DNA from: Rhodobacterales bacterium
GTDB taxonomy: Bacteria > Pseudomonadota > Alphaproteobacteria > Rhodobacterales > Rhodobacteraceae
DNA: 64,000 nt
Assembly (NCBI GenBank): GCA_025362795.1
Contig: JANYFE010000062.1
Location: 52,797 to 116,796 of the forward strand
Direction of reading: 5' to 3'
In this document: positions 18,697 through 28,203 of the stretch, in pieces
How positions within the stretch are numbered: position 1 is the first letter of the stretch
Layout: each line of letters opens with the position of its first letter
Translations under genes and position numbers: made by a program
Notes under the pieces: generated by a model
What the model saw: only the letters and a program-made list of their open reading frames with translations
Databases searched by the model: none
Told to the model about the DNA's origin: nothing

Positions 18697-18919
18697 CGCT
18701 TTGCAACAATGATGTGACAGGCTTGTTGACAAGTGGTCCCCACCATCCCCAAATGAAGGGGATGCGTGCGCAAACCGCCTTGTCCTTTCCGTCCGATGCG
18801 GCCCGACCCCGGCCCCGCGACATGACGAAGTTGTGCGCCGTAACCCTTTGGAAACCTGTACGATCCTACCCTGTCACCCATTAGTGGCAGGCCATAACAC
18901 TCTGCACAAAGGAGGCATC

Positions 18920-19495
18920 ATGCGTTACCAGATCAGCGGCAAACACATCGACATCGGCGAGGCGCTTCAGACCCATGTAAAGGCTGAACTGGGCGAGGTG
19001 GTTGAAAAATACGCCCAGCGCCCGACCGATGCCGTGATCGTCTTTTCCAAGGTCGCGCATGAACACAATTGCGAAGCCATCATCCATCTGTCCACCGGCC
19101 TGACCGCGCAGGCCAAGGGTCACGCCACGGATATCTATGCCGCCTTTGAATCCTGCCGCGAAAAGATGGACAAGCAGATGCGCCGCTACAAGCGTCGTCT
19201 GCGCAACCACCACCGCGACCGTCCGCAACCGGTTGAATTCGAAAGCAGTGCTGGCTATATCCTCGCACCAAGTGAAGGGGCCGAAGACAGCGACACTGAC
19301 ACGTTGCAACCCGTCGTCGTGGCCGAAATGGAATCCAAGATTCCGCTGGTCACAGTGGGCGAGGCTGTGATGCAACTGGAACTGGCAGCACAGCGGTTTT
19401 TGGTGTTTCGCAATCAAGGACATGGCGGGGTCAATGTGGTATATGTCCGGGACGATGGGAATATTGGCTGGATCGACCCCCGCAACAGCAATTAA
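18920..19495 (+). CDS. hpf: Long-form ribosome hibernation promoting factor
   Basis: 'MRYQISGKHIDIGEALQTHVKAELGEVVEKY' and C-terminal 'SKIPLVTVGEAVMQLELAAQRFLVFRNQGHGGVNVVYVRDDGNIGWIDP'; RBS-like ggagg at 18911. Confidence 0.93.
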   Translation: MRYQISGKHIDIGEALQTHVKAELGEVVEKYAQRPTDAVIVFSKVAHEHNCEAIIHLSTGLTAQAKGHATDIYAAFESCREKMDKQMRRYKRRLRNHHRDRPQPVEFESSAGYILAPSEGAEDSDTDTLQPVVVAEMESKIPLVTVGEAVMQLELAAQRFLVFRNQGHGGVNVVYVRDDGNIGWIDPRNSN

Positions 19496-19534
19496 TCATC
19501 CCGGAAAACCGGGCGAGCAGGACGTAAGCGACGC

Positions 19535-19999
19535 ATGGAACTTTCAAAACTGCTAAGTCCCGGGGCTGTTCGGGTTGTGGGGCAATTGACCGGCAAAAAG
19601 CGTCTCTTCCAGGAACTGGGAGAGATGGCTGCCCAAGTCTATGGCATGAACGCCTCTGTCGCGACCGATGGCTTGCAGGAACGCGAAAGCCTGGGGCCGA
19701 CCGGCGTCGGCCACGGCATCGCTTTGCCGCACGCCCGGCTGGATGATCTAGATCAGATCGTCGCGGTTTTCCTGCGCATGGAACGCTCGCTGGATTACGA
19801 TTCCGTCGATCGGCAGCCGGTCGATCTGGTGTTCGGCCTGTTCGCACCCAAGGAATCCGGCGTCGACCATCTCAAGGCGCTGGCGCTGGTGTCCCGAACC
19901 ATGCGCGATCCCGGCATCTGCGCCAAACTGCGCGCCAACACCGACCCGGCCAAACTGCACGCCATCCTGACCGAGTCGCGCGCCATTCAGGCCGCCTGA
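19535..19999 (+). CDS. ptsN: PTS IIA-like nitrogen regulatory protein PtsN
   Basis: 'LQERESLGPTGVGHGIALPHARLDDLDQIVAVFLRM' EIIA-Ntr active-site region; follows hpf. Confidence 0.93.
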   Translation: MELSKLLSPGAVRVVGQLTGKKRLFQELGEMAAQVYGMNASVATDGLQERESLGPTGVGHGIALPHARLDDLDQIVAVFLRMERSLDYDSVDRQPVDLVFGLFAPKESGVDHLKALALVSRTMRDPGICAKLRANTDPAKLHAILTESRAIQAA

Positions 20000-20002
20000 C
20001 CC

Positions 20003-20044
20003 AAATTTCTTCATAGAAATTTGCAAAATCCTTCAAAGGATTTT
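20003..20044. repeat. Double-palindrome intergenic element, copy 1 (bidirectional terminator-like)
   Basis: AAATTTCT-TCAT-AGAAATTT followed by AAAATCCTT-CA-AAGGATTTT between convergent ptsN and the sulfotransferase gene; second copy at 34188-34229. Confidence 0.8.
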
Positions 20045-20048
20045 GGAC

Positions 20049-21455
20049 TCACGCCCGCCAGTCGCCAAACCCATACGCCACATAGTCCCGCGCATAGGTC
20101 TCCCGCGCGGCAGCTTCGATATCCGCCCCATAAATCGCGGCCAATTCAAACGGATAGACCTCATCCCCTGCGGGCAACGGCTTCATCGCAACCCCCGCTT
20201 CGGCGCACACAAACCCCAGTCCCTCCGCCAGCCGATCCTCGCGCAACAGCAGATCCGGCGCTTGCAACTGGCCGAACCCAGCCAATGTGGCGAACTGCGT
20301 GGCAAACTGCGCCGGCGTTTTCAACTCGGTCCGCCCGGCGAGGATATGCTTGATCAGCTCCAGAAATACCAGGAACCCGGCGCGGTGTTCCGCCACCGTC
20401 GCAAACCCCGGCTTGGCCTTGGGCGGCAGTTCGAACTTGTGGACCCGCTTCAGATAAGGCCGCAGTTCCGGCATCCATTCCCGGTCCAGAAAGTCGCAAT
20501 ACCCGGCATAGGCCCGCGCAACCGGATGGCGCAGCACCGTGAAACTGCGCTGCCCCGGATGTCCCTCGCGCCATTTGCGCAGGCCCGGCCGGTCAAAGCT
20601 GGTCAATACCCCGCCATACCCCTGCAACCATTTGCGAATCCGCTGATCCGGTGCCGATTTGATCGGCTGAAACAGCAGACCCACCATCTCCGACGCCACA
20701 TACGTCCCGATCGCCCCCTGCCGTCGCGGTTCGAAATTCGGCGTATGCGTCAGGTTGAACCAGTCGATCTTGGCCAGCCCCTGCTCCATCTCGCGCGGGT
20801 TCGACACTTTGCTGACGATCGGCTCCGGGTTCTGCTTCTTGAACCGGAAGACCAGATCCTCCAACCGCGCCTCGACGCCCAGAAACGCCGCCAACCCGTT
20901 GATCACCTTCAGGTCCAGCACGTCATCATAGTCGATGTAATAAGCGGCCTGCCCCGTCACCTGCAACCGATTGACCAGCGCCTTCTGAAACGCCTGCAAT
21001 GCATCCAGCCGCGCCTGAAACTCGTCCAGTTCAAAGCGGGGGTGCACGGTTTTCAGATGCTTGGTATTGGCCAGCCACCACTGATCCGACTCTTTTGCGA
21101 TCTTCCAGCTGATATAACTTTCCAGCTGGTTGCGCGTCAGAATGATCTTGGCCACCCCCGGATCATCGACCACCAGATCAAACACCCGAGGGTCATGGTC
21201 GTGGAAATAGCGAAATCCAGACAACCCCTCAGTCTTTTGCCGCATGGCCTTCAGGAAACTCGCTGGGTCGGCATTGCGTTGCAAAATGCCAACACCCAGC
21301 AACTCGGTCTTGTTCTCGCCACCCATGAAGAACGGATTGAACGCCTCGCCATGACAGGTCACGCCCGCAATCGCATTCAGGTTCGATTCCAGGAAATTCG
21401 ACCCCGTGCGCATTTCGGCAAAAATGACGAAAGAGTGAAACCGTGCCTTGGCCAT
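20049..21455 (-). CDS. Sulfotransferase family protein (NodH/Stf0-like), with a second sulfotransferase-like region in the C-terminal half
   Basis: 5'-PSB-like 'FVIFAEMRTGSNFLESNLNAI', 'AKIILTRNQLESYISWKIAK', and C-terminal 3'-PB-like 'RSFTVLRHPVARAYAGYCDFLD'. Confidence 0.75.
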   Translation of the reverse strand: MAKARFHSFVIFAEMRTGSNFLESNLNAIAGVTCHGEAFNPFFMGGENKTELLGVGILQRNADPASFLKAMRQKTEGLSGFRYFHDHDPRVFDLVVDDPGVAKIILTRNQLESYISWKIAKESDQWWLANTKHLKTVHPRFELDEFQARLDALQAFQKALVNRLQVTGQAAYYIDYDDVLDLKVINGLAAFLGVEARLEDLVFRFKKQNPEPIVSKVSNPREMEQGLAKIDWFNLTHTPNFEPRRQGAIGTYVASEMVGLLFQPIKSAPDQRIRKWLQGYGGVLTSFDRPGLRKWREGHPGQRSFTVLRHPVARAYAGYCDFLDREWMPELRPYLKRVHKFELPPKAKPGFATVAEHRAGFLVFLELIKHILAGRTELKTPAQFATQFATLAGFGQLQAPDLLLREDRLAEGLGFVCAEAGVAMKPLPAGDEVYPFELAAIYGADIEAAARETYARDYVAYGFGDWRA

Positions 21456-21458
21456 TCG

Positions 21459-23156
21459 TCATTTCACCAGATAAGGCCGACCACGGCGCGAGGCCGCGGG
21501 CGTCGGATCTTCCCCGGTTGGAAAATCGCCCATCAGCACCGGTTGCATGCCCTGATTGCGCAGGTTTTGCAGGAACTGGCCAAAGCCTTTCAGATCGGCG
21601 AGCCGCGGCGCCTCGGTCAACCGCCGCATCGCACGCGGGCTGATCTCGTCGATGATGCTCTGCAACGGCTCCATCGGGTTCTCGACAAATTCCGCCAATG
21701 TCCAGATTCTGACCCGCGCCTTGGTCCAGGGCGTGCGCAACACCGCCAAATGCTCTGCTTCGATCTTCTGCAACCGCGCCGCCTCACGCCGGATGTCAGA
21801 GAAGTTCTGGTTGGAATGGAACAGCGGAATCGCCCAAGCCCCCGAGATCACTGAAACTTGGGCGTTGGGGTCGCCAGAGATGAACCAGCTGATCTCTTGC
21901 TGATCGCCCGGCCCGAATTGGAAACACTGACGTTCCCCCCGGGTGTTCCAGATCAGGCTGGACAGGAAACTTTTCGGCGCATAATCCCGCATCGCCGCCG
22001 AATCCGACAAAGCCCCGCTGAACACCACCTCGCCCCCGGCAAACTCGACCCGGTCCGGTGCGAACAGATGGCCATGCGCCCGCGTGCCCGCAACCTTGCC
22101 CAGCCAGGCCTCGAAATTCTCGAACAGTTCCGAAAACCCTTCAAACACCGAATAAGCCGCCGCCGTCCGGCCATTTTCCCAATTTTCATTGGGCATCCGG
22201 CTTTGCATATACAGCCCCGGCCGCCCCTTCACCCGCCGCTCCACCGCTTTGGCGAACAGCCGGTCAATCTTGCCGGGGTTCGGTTCTGCCGCCGCCTGCC
22301 CCGCGGCCTCGCCATGCAGGAAAGTCTGATACAGCTTACCCGCCTGCGGCCAGATCTTGCGCGCCACAAAACAATCCGACCGCCGCAACAGTTGCAGGTG
22401 ATCGTCATAGAAAATATGCGGTTTGCCCTGAAAGTCGAACTTCGACAGGGTCAGCGACCGGCTTTCGACATTGGTGGAAAACCGCCGCACCATCGTCTGG
22501 AAATAGCTTTCGTCCGGGATCCACACCCGGCGAAAGTAACGGTCCGTAGCGGCGCGGTCGGGATCTTCCAGGATCGCTGACAAGGTCTGGCGCGTCAGGC
22601 ACCACCATTGGCTGCCCAGATGCGGTGCCAGCCCCGGCGGCACCTTGCGGCGAAACCCGAAACGGCGCTGCAACTTCACATAGGCGTCGAACAATCCCCG
22701 CTGTTTGCGCCAGCTGAACGGAAACCGCAGCGTGAACCGCTCGACATCCAGCCCGCCAATCGTCCAGCCGACATCTTCCGTCGTCACACTTTCGATGAAA
22801 TCGACGCGCGGGCGGCTATCAAGATAGGCCTTCAACTCAGCCAGGGGCCGCAGCGGCAGGCATGACCCTGACGCCAGATAGACATGCCGCACCTTCGGGA
22901 AATCCCGCAGCATGACCGTCGCGGCGGTCTGCGTCGCCGCCACAATCCCCCAAGTGCCCCATTCGCAGGCATATCGCCCTGAAAACCGGACATTCCCCAA
23001 ATCGGCCAGCGTCGCAACCAAGCTGTCACAGGCCGGTCGCGTCACCCGTTTGTCGACATGAATGACCACCGGACAATCCCGTTCCGCCCAATGCCGCGCC
23101 ACTTCGGCGGCCCGGTCCAGTGCGGTGTGGCACAGCATGACGAACCCGATGCTCAC
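21459..23156 (-). CDS. Core-2/I-branching type beta-1,6-N-acetylglucosaminyltransferase-like glycosyltransferase (GT14) with C-terminal extension
   Basis: 'MSIGFVMLCHTALDRAAEVARHWAERDCPVVIHVDKRV', 'VRHVYLASGSCLPLRPLAELKAYLDSRPRVDFIE', 'GSQWWCLTRQTLSAIL', 'WIPDESYFQTMVRR'. Confidence 0.8.
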   Translation of the reverse strand: MSIGFVMLCHTALDRAAEVARHWAERDCPVVIHVDKRVTRPACDSLVATLADLGNVRFSGRYACEWGTWGIVAATQTAATVMLRDFPKVRHVYLASGSCLPLRPLAELKAYLDSRPRVDFIESVTTEDVGWTIGGLDVERFTLRFPFSWRKQRGLFDAYVKLQRRFGFRRKVPPGLAPHLGSQWWCLTRQTLSAILEDPDRAATDRYFRRVWIPDESYFQTMVRRFSTNVESRSLTLSKFDFQGKPHIFYDDHLQLLRRSDCFVARKIWPQAGKLYQTFLHGEAAGQAAAEPNPGKIDRLFAKAVERRVKGRPGLYMQSRMPNENWENGRTAAAYSVFEGFSELFENFEAWLGKVAGTRAHGHLFAPDRVEFAGGEVVFSGALSDSAAMRDYAPKSFLSSLIWNTRGERQCFQFGPGDQQEISWFISGDPNAQVSVISGAWAIPLFHSNQNFSDIRREAARLQKIEAEHLAVLRTPWTKARVRIWTLAEFVENPMEPLQSIIDEISPRAMRRLTEAPRLADLKGFGQFLQNLRNQGMQPVLMGDFPTGEDPTPAASRRGRPYLVK

Positions 23157-23166
23157 CGCCGCCCCC

Positions 23167-24177
23167 TCATGCCCAGTTGCCCTTCGACATCAGCCCCAAA
23201 ATCTCCAACTGGCGCCAATTGATATACTTTTCACTGAACTTGCACCACATATCCGGTTGAGTAGACAGCGCCGCCTGATACGCAATGTATTCCTGACTTT
23301 CGGCATAGTGCTGGCCCCGTGTCATCTCTTCTGCAGCCTTGACCGCGAATGTGTCCAGAAATTTGGCGTGGAGAAGGCAACCCGAGGTTTTTTCACCACC
23401 CCATTCGTCAAACACCAGGTTCAGCCCGCGCGGCAGCAGCATATGGGTCGAGCTGACATAGGCATAGCTGCGATGCCAGTTCACCAGCGGAATCTTGTTC
23501 AGGGCCGGGGCATTGAGCGGTTGATTGTGGAAAAACATCCGGGCCCGCGGCCCCCCCTGAATCCACAGGTTGCCGCTGCCGGGGTTGCGGTGGATCGTGT
23601 AATTGCCGCTGTCGAACCACTGCGCAATTTCGAACGGGTTCTGCCCCTCGTGATAGGGTCGCGCCTGCACCGGGCCTTTGGGATACATGTCCAGCAGCAT
23701 CGCAGAAAAGGATCGCACCGCAGAGGCGTCCAGCCAATCGGTCAGCGCCCGCAGCGGCCGGGTTTCGCAAAACGGATAGACCAGAAACTCGTCCACATCG
23801 ACGGTCAGGCACCAGTGGCCGTGGGCAAAGCGCCGCTGCAGATGGCTCAGCCAATCCACCCCGAAATGCGCCGCCTTGTAACTGGCCGGCGTCGTCCAGA
23901 TCGACACATCCGGCTGTTCCGCCAGATATTCGCGGGTGCCGTCATCCGAGGCATTGTCGACAAACAGAAAGTGATCGACCCCCAGATCGCGGTAATAGCG
24001 CATGAAATACGGCAGGCGGACCCGTTCGTTGCGCACGGTCGACAACAGCAAAATCGCCCCCGGCTTGATGGCTGCACTGCGGTCGGCCACCACTGCCATC
24101 TCTTTGCCATGCACATAGGCTCGCAGATGCCCGCGCCGTCGCTTGGCACGCAGTCTGATGGCCCCCGTCACGCTCAC
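23167..24177 (-). CDS. Glycosyltransferase family 2-like protein
   Basis: 'ILLLSTVRNERVRLPYFMRYYRDLGVDHFLFVDNASDDGTREYL', 'HWCLTVDVDEFLVYPF'. Confidence 0.82.
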   Translation of the reverse strand: MSVTGAIRLRAKRRRGHLRAYVHGKEMAVVADRSAAIKPGAILLLSTVRNERVRLPYFMRYYRDLGVDHFLFVDNASDDGTREYLAEQPDVSIWTTPASYKAAHFGVDWLSHLQRRFAHGHWCLTVDVDEFLVYPFCETRPLRALTDWLDASAVRSFSAMLLDMYPKGPVQARPYHEGQNPFEIAQWFDSGNYTIHRNPGSGNLWIQGGPRARMFFHNQPLNAPALNKIPLVNWHRSYAYVSSTHMLLPRGLNLVFDEWGGEKTSGCLLHAKFLDTFAVKAAEEMTRGQHYAESQEYIAYQAALSTQPDMWCKFSEKYINWRQLEILGLMSKGNWA

Positions 24178-24393
24178 CCTCTGCCCCCCGTCCTGCCCTG
24201 CAAGCTCCGCATTCCCCTAAAATACGGCCTAGACATTGACGAAGCCTTGATGCGTTCCAGCCCTAAGCTGCGAAAACCCTCGGATCGGCGGCCAATGTTT
24301 ACAAATTACCCCCTAACATACCGGCAATTCTAGTGATTACATCAGGTTAAGTAAACAATCAGGTGACTATACCTACAGGTAGCACCTTCACAT

Positions 24394-25503
24394 CTACACC
24401 CAACCTCCGCGCGACATCAGCCCCATCGCCTCCAGCTGACGCCAGCCGGTATAGCAGCTGGACCCGGCACACCACAGGTCCGGACTGGCGCTGACAGCGT
24501 CGTAATAGCCGTCATACAACGTCGAATTGGCAAAATGCTGCCGGCGCTTCTGCTCCTCGCGCGATTTTTCAACCACCACCGGCAGGAATTTGGTGTGCAG
24601 CAGCACGCCCGACAGCCATTCGCCGCCCTGTGCGTCAAACACCGCATTCAACCGCCGTGGCAGCAGCGCGTGGGTCGAGTTGACATAGGCATAGCTGCGA
24701 TCCCAGCGCACCAGCGGCACTTTGTTCAACGTCGGCGCCCGCCTTGGTTCACCCGCAAAGAATGCCCGCGCCCGCACACCACCCTGAATCCACAGGTTGC
24801 GCATCAGGGGCTGGACCTGAACCACGTAGTTCCCGCCATCAAACCACGGCAGTACCTGCATCGGATCTTGCCCCGCCGCATAGTCCTGACCCGCCAGCGG
24901 CCCCTTGGGATACATGTCCAGCATCATCGCGCCAAAGCTGCGCCGCCGCTCTGCCTCCAGCCGCCCGGTCAGCGCCTGCAGGTTGCGCGTCTCCCAATAG
25001 GGATAAATCAGGATTTCGTCCGCATCCAAGCTCAGGCACCAATGGCCGTCGCCATGCCGCCGTTGCAACCAGGTCATCCAATCCAGCCCAAAGCGCGATT
25101 GTTTGTAGCCCGCTTTCGTAACCCAAAGCGACACATCCGGCTGCGCCCTCAGCCACTCGCGCGAGCCGTCAGAAGACTGGTTGTCCACCACCAGAAAATG
25201 ATCGACACCCAGCTTGCGGTGATGGTCCATAAAATACGGCAGCCGCAGGCCTTCATTGCGCACTGTGACAAAAGCCAGAATGGCACCCTTGCCGATTGTC
25301 GAAGTCCGGTCCGCGACCGCCCGCAACTGCCGCCGCTTGCGATATGCCCGCAGCAGCAACTTCCGCCGCTTCCAACGCAAACGGTAGGCCCGCCAAGCCT
25401 CGCTCAGCGTCGCGCTCAGTGATGGCGCCACCGGGTCAGACCCGCCACGCGGCCCCAGTACGCGCCGCATCAGATCATGCAGGCGCGACCAGGATCCTGT
25501 CAA
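24394..25503 (-). CDS. Glycosyltransferase family 2-like protein (paralogue of 23167..24177)
   Basis: 'ILAFVTVRNEGLRLPYFMDHHRKLGVDHFLVVDNQSSDGSREWL', 'HWCLSLDADEILIYPYWETRNLQALT'; clear alignment to the neighbouring gene. Confidence 0.82.
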   Translation of the reverse strand: MTGSWSRLHDLMRRVLGPRGGSDPVAPSLSATLSEAWRAYRLRWKRRKLLLRAYRKRRQLRAVADRTSTIGKGAILAFVTVRNEGLRLPYFMDHHRKLGVDHFLVVDNQSSDGSREWLRAQPDVSLWVTKAGYKQSRFGLDWMTWLQRRHGDGHWCLSLDADEILIYPYWETRNLQALTGRLEAERRRSFGAMMLDMYPKGPLAGQDYAAGQDPMQVLPWFDGGNYVVQVQPLMRNLWIQGGVRARAFFAGEPRRAPTLNKVPLVRWDRSYAYVNSTHALLPRRLNAVFDAQGGEWLSGVLLHTKFLPVVVEKSREEQKRRQHFANSTLYDGYYDAVSASPDLWCAGSSCYTGWRQLEAMGLMSRGGWV

Positions 25504-25521
25504 AATCCTGCTGCCACGGAA

Positions 25522-26436
25522 TTACTGCGCCGCCTTCTGCAACGCCACCATGTCGTTCAGATAGGCCGAGAATTCTTCGCGCAAGTCAGGGCGCGACAAA
25601 CCGAACGCCACCGTTGCCTGCAGGAACCCGGCTTTGCTGCCACAATCATAACGCTGGCCCCGGAACCGGAATCCGAACACATTGCCCGGCGTCTTGCATT
25701 CCTCGGCAATGGCGTCGGTCAGCTGAATTTCGCCGCCTGCACCCTGCTTCATCCGGTTCAGGTTCATCATGACCTTGGGCGTCAGGATATAGCGCCCGAT
25801 CACCGCCAGATTTGATGGCGCATCCTCTACCTTGGGTTTTTCGACCATGCCTCTGACCTGCAGGATCGACCCCATATCGTCAGCCACGTCCAGAACCCCG
25901 TAACTCGAGGTTTTGTTCGGAGGCACCTCCATCGCGGCAACCATACAGCCGCCGGTCTGCTCATAGGCTTCGATCATCTGTTGCAGACAGGGCTTTTCGG
26001 CGGCAATCACGTCATCGGGCAGCAGAACCGCAAAAGGTTCGTTGCCGATCAGTCGCTTGGCACACCAGACCGCATGGCCCAGGCCCAGCGCCCGGTTCTG
26101 CCGGACATAGGCGATGGCCCCCGAGTCCATATTGGTATCGCGCAGGATTTCCAAAAGGTCTTCCTTGCCGGATCGCCGCAGCGCTGACTCCAGCTCTGGC
26201 GAATGGTCAAAGTAATCCTCCAGCGCCGATTTGCCGCGCGCGGTGACAAAGATGAACTCTTTGATCCCCGCGGCCCGCGCCTCGTCAATCGCATACTGGA
26301 TCAGCGGTCGGTCGACCAAGGTCATGATTTCCTTGGGAATCGACTTGGTCGCCGGCAGAAACCGCGTTCCCATGCCGGCGACCGGAAAGACCGCCTTGGT
26401 GACACGCTTGATCTTGGTTTTCAGAATATTCGGCAT
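25522..26436 (-). CDS. galU: UTP--glucose-1-phosphate uridylyltransferase
   Basis: 'KAVFPVAGMGTRFLPATKSIPKEIMTLVDRPLIQYAIDEARAAGIKEFIFVTARGKSALEDYFD', 'FAVLLPDDVI'. Confidence 0.95.
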   Translation of the reverse strand: MPNILKTKIKRVTKAVFPVAGMGTRFLPATKSIPKEIMTLVDRPLIQYAIDEARAAGIKEFIFVTARGKSALEDYFDHSPELESALRRSGKEDLLEILRDTNMDSGAIAYVRQNRALGLGHAVWCAKRLIGNEPFAVLLPDDVIAAEKPCLQQMIEAYEQTGGCMVAAMEVPPNKTSSYGVLDVADDMGSILQVRGMVEKPKVEDAPSNLAVIGRYILTPKVMMNLNRMKQGAGGEIQLTDAIAEECKTPGNVFGFRFRGQRYDCGSKAGFLQATVAFGLSRPDLREEFSAYLNDMVALQKAAQ

Positions 26437-26623
26437 TCGCACCACTCGGTTTTTTGAAAAACTTATACCCGGACGCTTAAAAGTTTGACACTTAAATCTG
26501 ACTACATCGTGACTTCCCGTGTTGCACAGGGATGCAACTGCTCATTTTTTCCTCCCCATGGTCAGGTATTTCCCCCCTTTGCGGCCTCGGTCAAGAAAAT
26601 TCGCGACCGGGGGACCAAGCGAC

Positions 26624-27412
26624 CTACCCCACCGCCGCCAACATGGCTTCGATGATTGCAACGTCCGAGGGGTTGTTTAGTTCCCAGAACTGTCGACCCT
26701 GCGCCGCAACTTCGACGCACAGCACCTGTCGGCCATTTTCCAGAAATCGCAGCTGCTCCAACCCTTCCAGCCCCTCCAGCGGCCCGATCGGCCACCCCGG
26801 ATAGGCCAGCAACGCCGCCGGACGATAGGCATAGACCCCGACATGGTGAAAGACCGGGCTCGGGTCGTCCTCGCCGTAAGTCTGCGCGGTGAAAGGAATA
26901 ACTTCCTTGCTGAAATACAGCCCCCGCATTCCGGCACCAAACACCGCCGTCGTGCCGCCAACCCGCCCGGCCCGCCGGTCCGCCAGCAGGCCCGCCAACA
27001 TCCTGCCATCACAGCGCAAAACCGGCGTTGCAATATCCGCCGCAGCATCGGCCAAGAGCCCCGCCATCAGGTCCTCAACAAACCACGCAGGCGTCAGCGG
27101 CGCATCGCCCTGCAGGTTCACCACCACGTCATAGCCCGGCAAATGCCGCGCCACCTCGGCACAGCGCTCGGTTCCGTTCCGCGCATCAGAGGATGTCATC
27201 ACAACTTCGGCACCAAACCCCTCGGCATGGCTGCGGATGCGGTCATCGTCGGTGGCCACCACCACCCGGTCGACCCCCTTGACCGCCATCGCCGCTTCCC
27301 AACTGCGCTGGATCAGCGTCTTGGCCCCGTCTTTTCCGTTCAGCACCACCAACGGCTTGCCCGGATACCGCGTGCTGGCATACCGCGCCGGTATGGCGAT
27401 CAGGACGCTCAT
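26624..27412 (-). CDS. kdsB: 3-deoxy-manno-octulosonate cytidylyltransferase
   Basis: 'IAIPARYASTRYPGKPLV', 'VVVNLQGDAPLTPAWFVEDL', 'HVGVYAYRPAALLAY'. Confidence 0.93.
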   Translation of the reverse strand: MSVLIAIPARYASTRYPGKPLVVLNGKDGAKTLIQRSWEAAMAVKGVDRVVVATDDDRIRSHAEGFGAEVVMTSSDARNGTERCAEVARHLPGYDVVVNLQGDAPLTPAWFVEDLMAGLLADAAADIATPVLRCDGRMLAGLLADRRAGRVGGTTAVFGAGMRGLYFSKEVIPFTAQTYGEDDPSPVFHHVGVYAYRPAALLAYPGWPIGPLEGLEGLEQLRFLENGRQVLCVEVAAQGRQFWELNNPSDVAIIEAMLAAVG

Positions 27413-28203
27413 GTCTGCAACACGACGCCCGGCGCAAAGGCGATGAAGAACGGGTTGTCCCAGCCCGGCTTGCCATAGGCCAAGGGCGTGTGGTCATCAA
27501 ACCGCACCACCTGCCCCCCCGCCCCGCGCAAAACCGCATCGCCCGCCGCCGTATCCCATTCCATCGTGCGGCCAAGGCGCGGATAAAGATCCGCCTCGCC
27601 GGTGGCCACCAGACAGAATTTCAGGCTCGACCCGGCGCTTTTCATGTCCTTCACCGCGTATTTGGCAATGTAGTCGTCCGTCGCCGCATCGCGGTGGCTC
27701 TTGCTCGCCACCACCATCAGCGCGGCATTGTCCGGCGTGGCGACTGCCATCACGGCCAACGGCCCCGCCACATCCTTGTCAAACGCGCCGGTTTCCTCCA
27801 CCGCCACCCCATCCGGCCGCGTGTAAAACAGCCGCCGCTGCGCCGGGGCATAGACCACCCCCCGCACTGGCACGCCATTCTCGACATAGGCGATGTTCAC
27901 CGTGAAATCGCCGCGCCGCTGCACGAATTCCTTGGTGCCATCCAGCGGATCCACGATCAGAAATGTCGAGGCCGTCAGCGCATGGCTCGCCGCCTGCTCC
28001 TCGGTGATCAGCACCAGATCCGGGAACGCCGCCCGCAACCCGGCCGAGATCAGCGCATCCGCGGCCTCGTCCGCTTCCGTCACCGGGCTCGCGTCACTTT
28101 TCGACTTCACCGCAAAATCGGGGCCGTCATAGACCTCCATGATACGGTCGCCCGCCTGCAAGGCCAGCCGGCGGATGATCGGGATCAATCGGTCAAAATC
28201 CAT
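27409..28203 (-). CDS. cysQ: 3'(2'),5'-bisphosphate nucleotidase (inositol monophosphatase superfamily)
   Basis: 'KSKSDASPVTEADEAADALI', 'LITEEQA', 'FLIVDPLDGTKEFVQRRGDFTVNIAYVENGVPVRGVVYAP', 'EWDTAAGDAVLRGAGG'; start trimmed to MDFDRL; 4-bp overlap with kdsB. Confidence 0.92.
   Translation of the reverse strand: MDFDRLIPIIRRLALQAGDRIMEVYDGPDFAVKSKSDASPVTEADEAADALISAGLRAAFPDLVLITEEQAASHALTASTFLIVDPLDGTKEFVQRRGDFTVNIAYVENGVPVRGVVYAPAQRRLFYTRPDGVAVEETGAFDKDVAGPLAVMAVATPDNAALMVVASKSHRDAATDDYIAKYAVKDMKSAGSSLKFCLVATGEADLYPRLGRTMEWDTAAGDAVLRGAGGQVVRFDDHTPLAYGKPGWDNPFFIAFAPGVVLQT

Noticed and set aside
19500-19513. CCCGG-AAAA-CCGGG hairpin between hpf and ptsN
   Set aside because: Short 5-bp stem with no U-tract; chance occurrence is likely in high-GC DNA.
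20043-21854. 603-aa plus-strand ORF
   Set aside because: Antisense to the sulfotransferase and GT14 genes; composition (Arg/Gln/His/Pro-rich) is typical of shadow ORFs in high-GC DNA.
23062-24333. 423-aa plus-strand ORF
   Set aside because: Antisense to the GT2-like gene; no domain signature.
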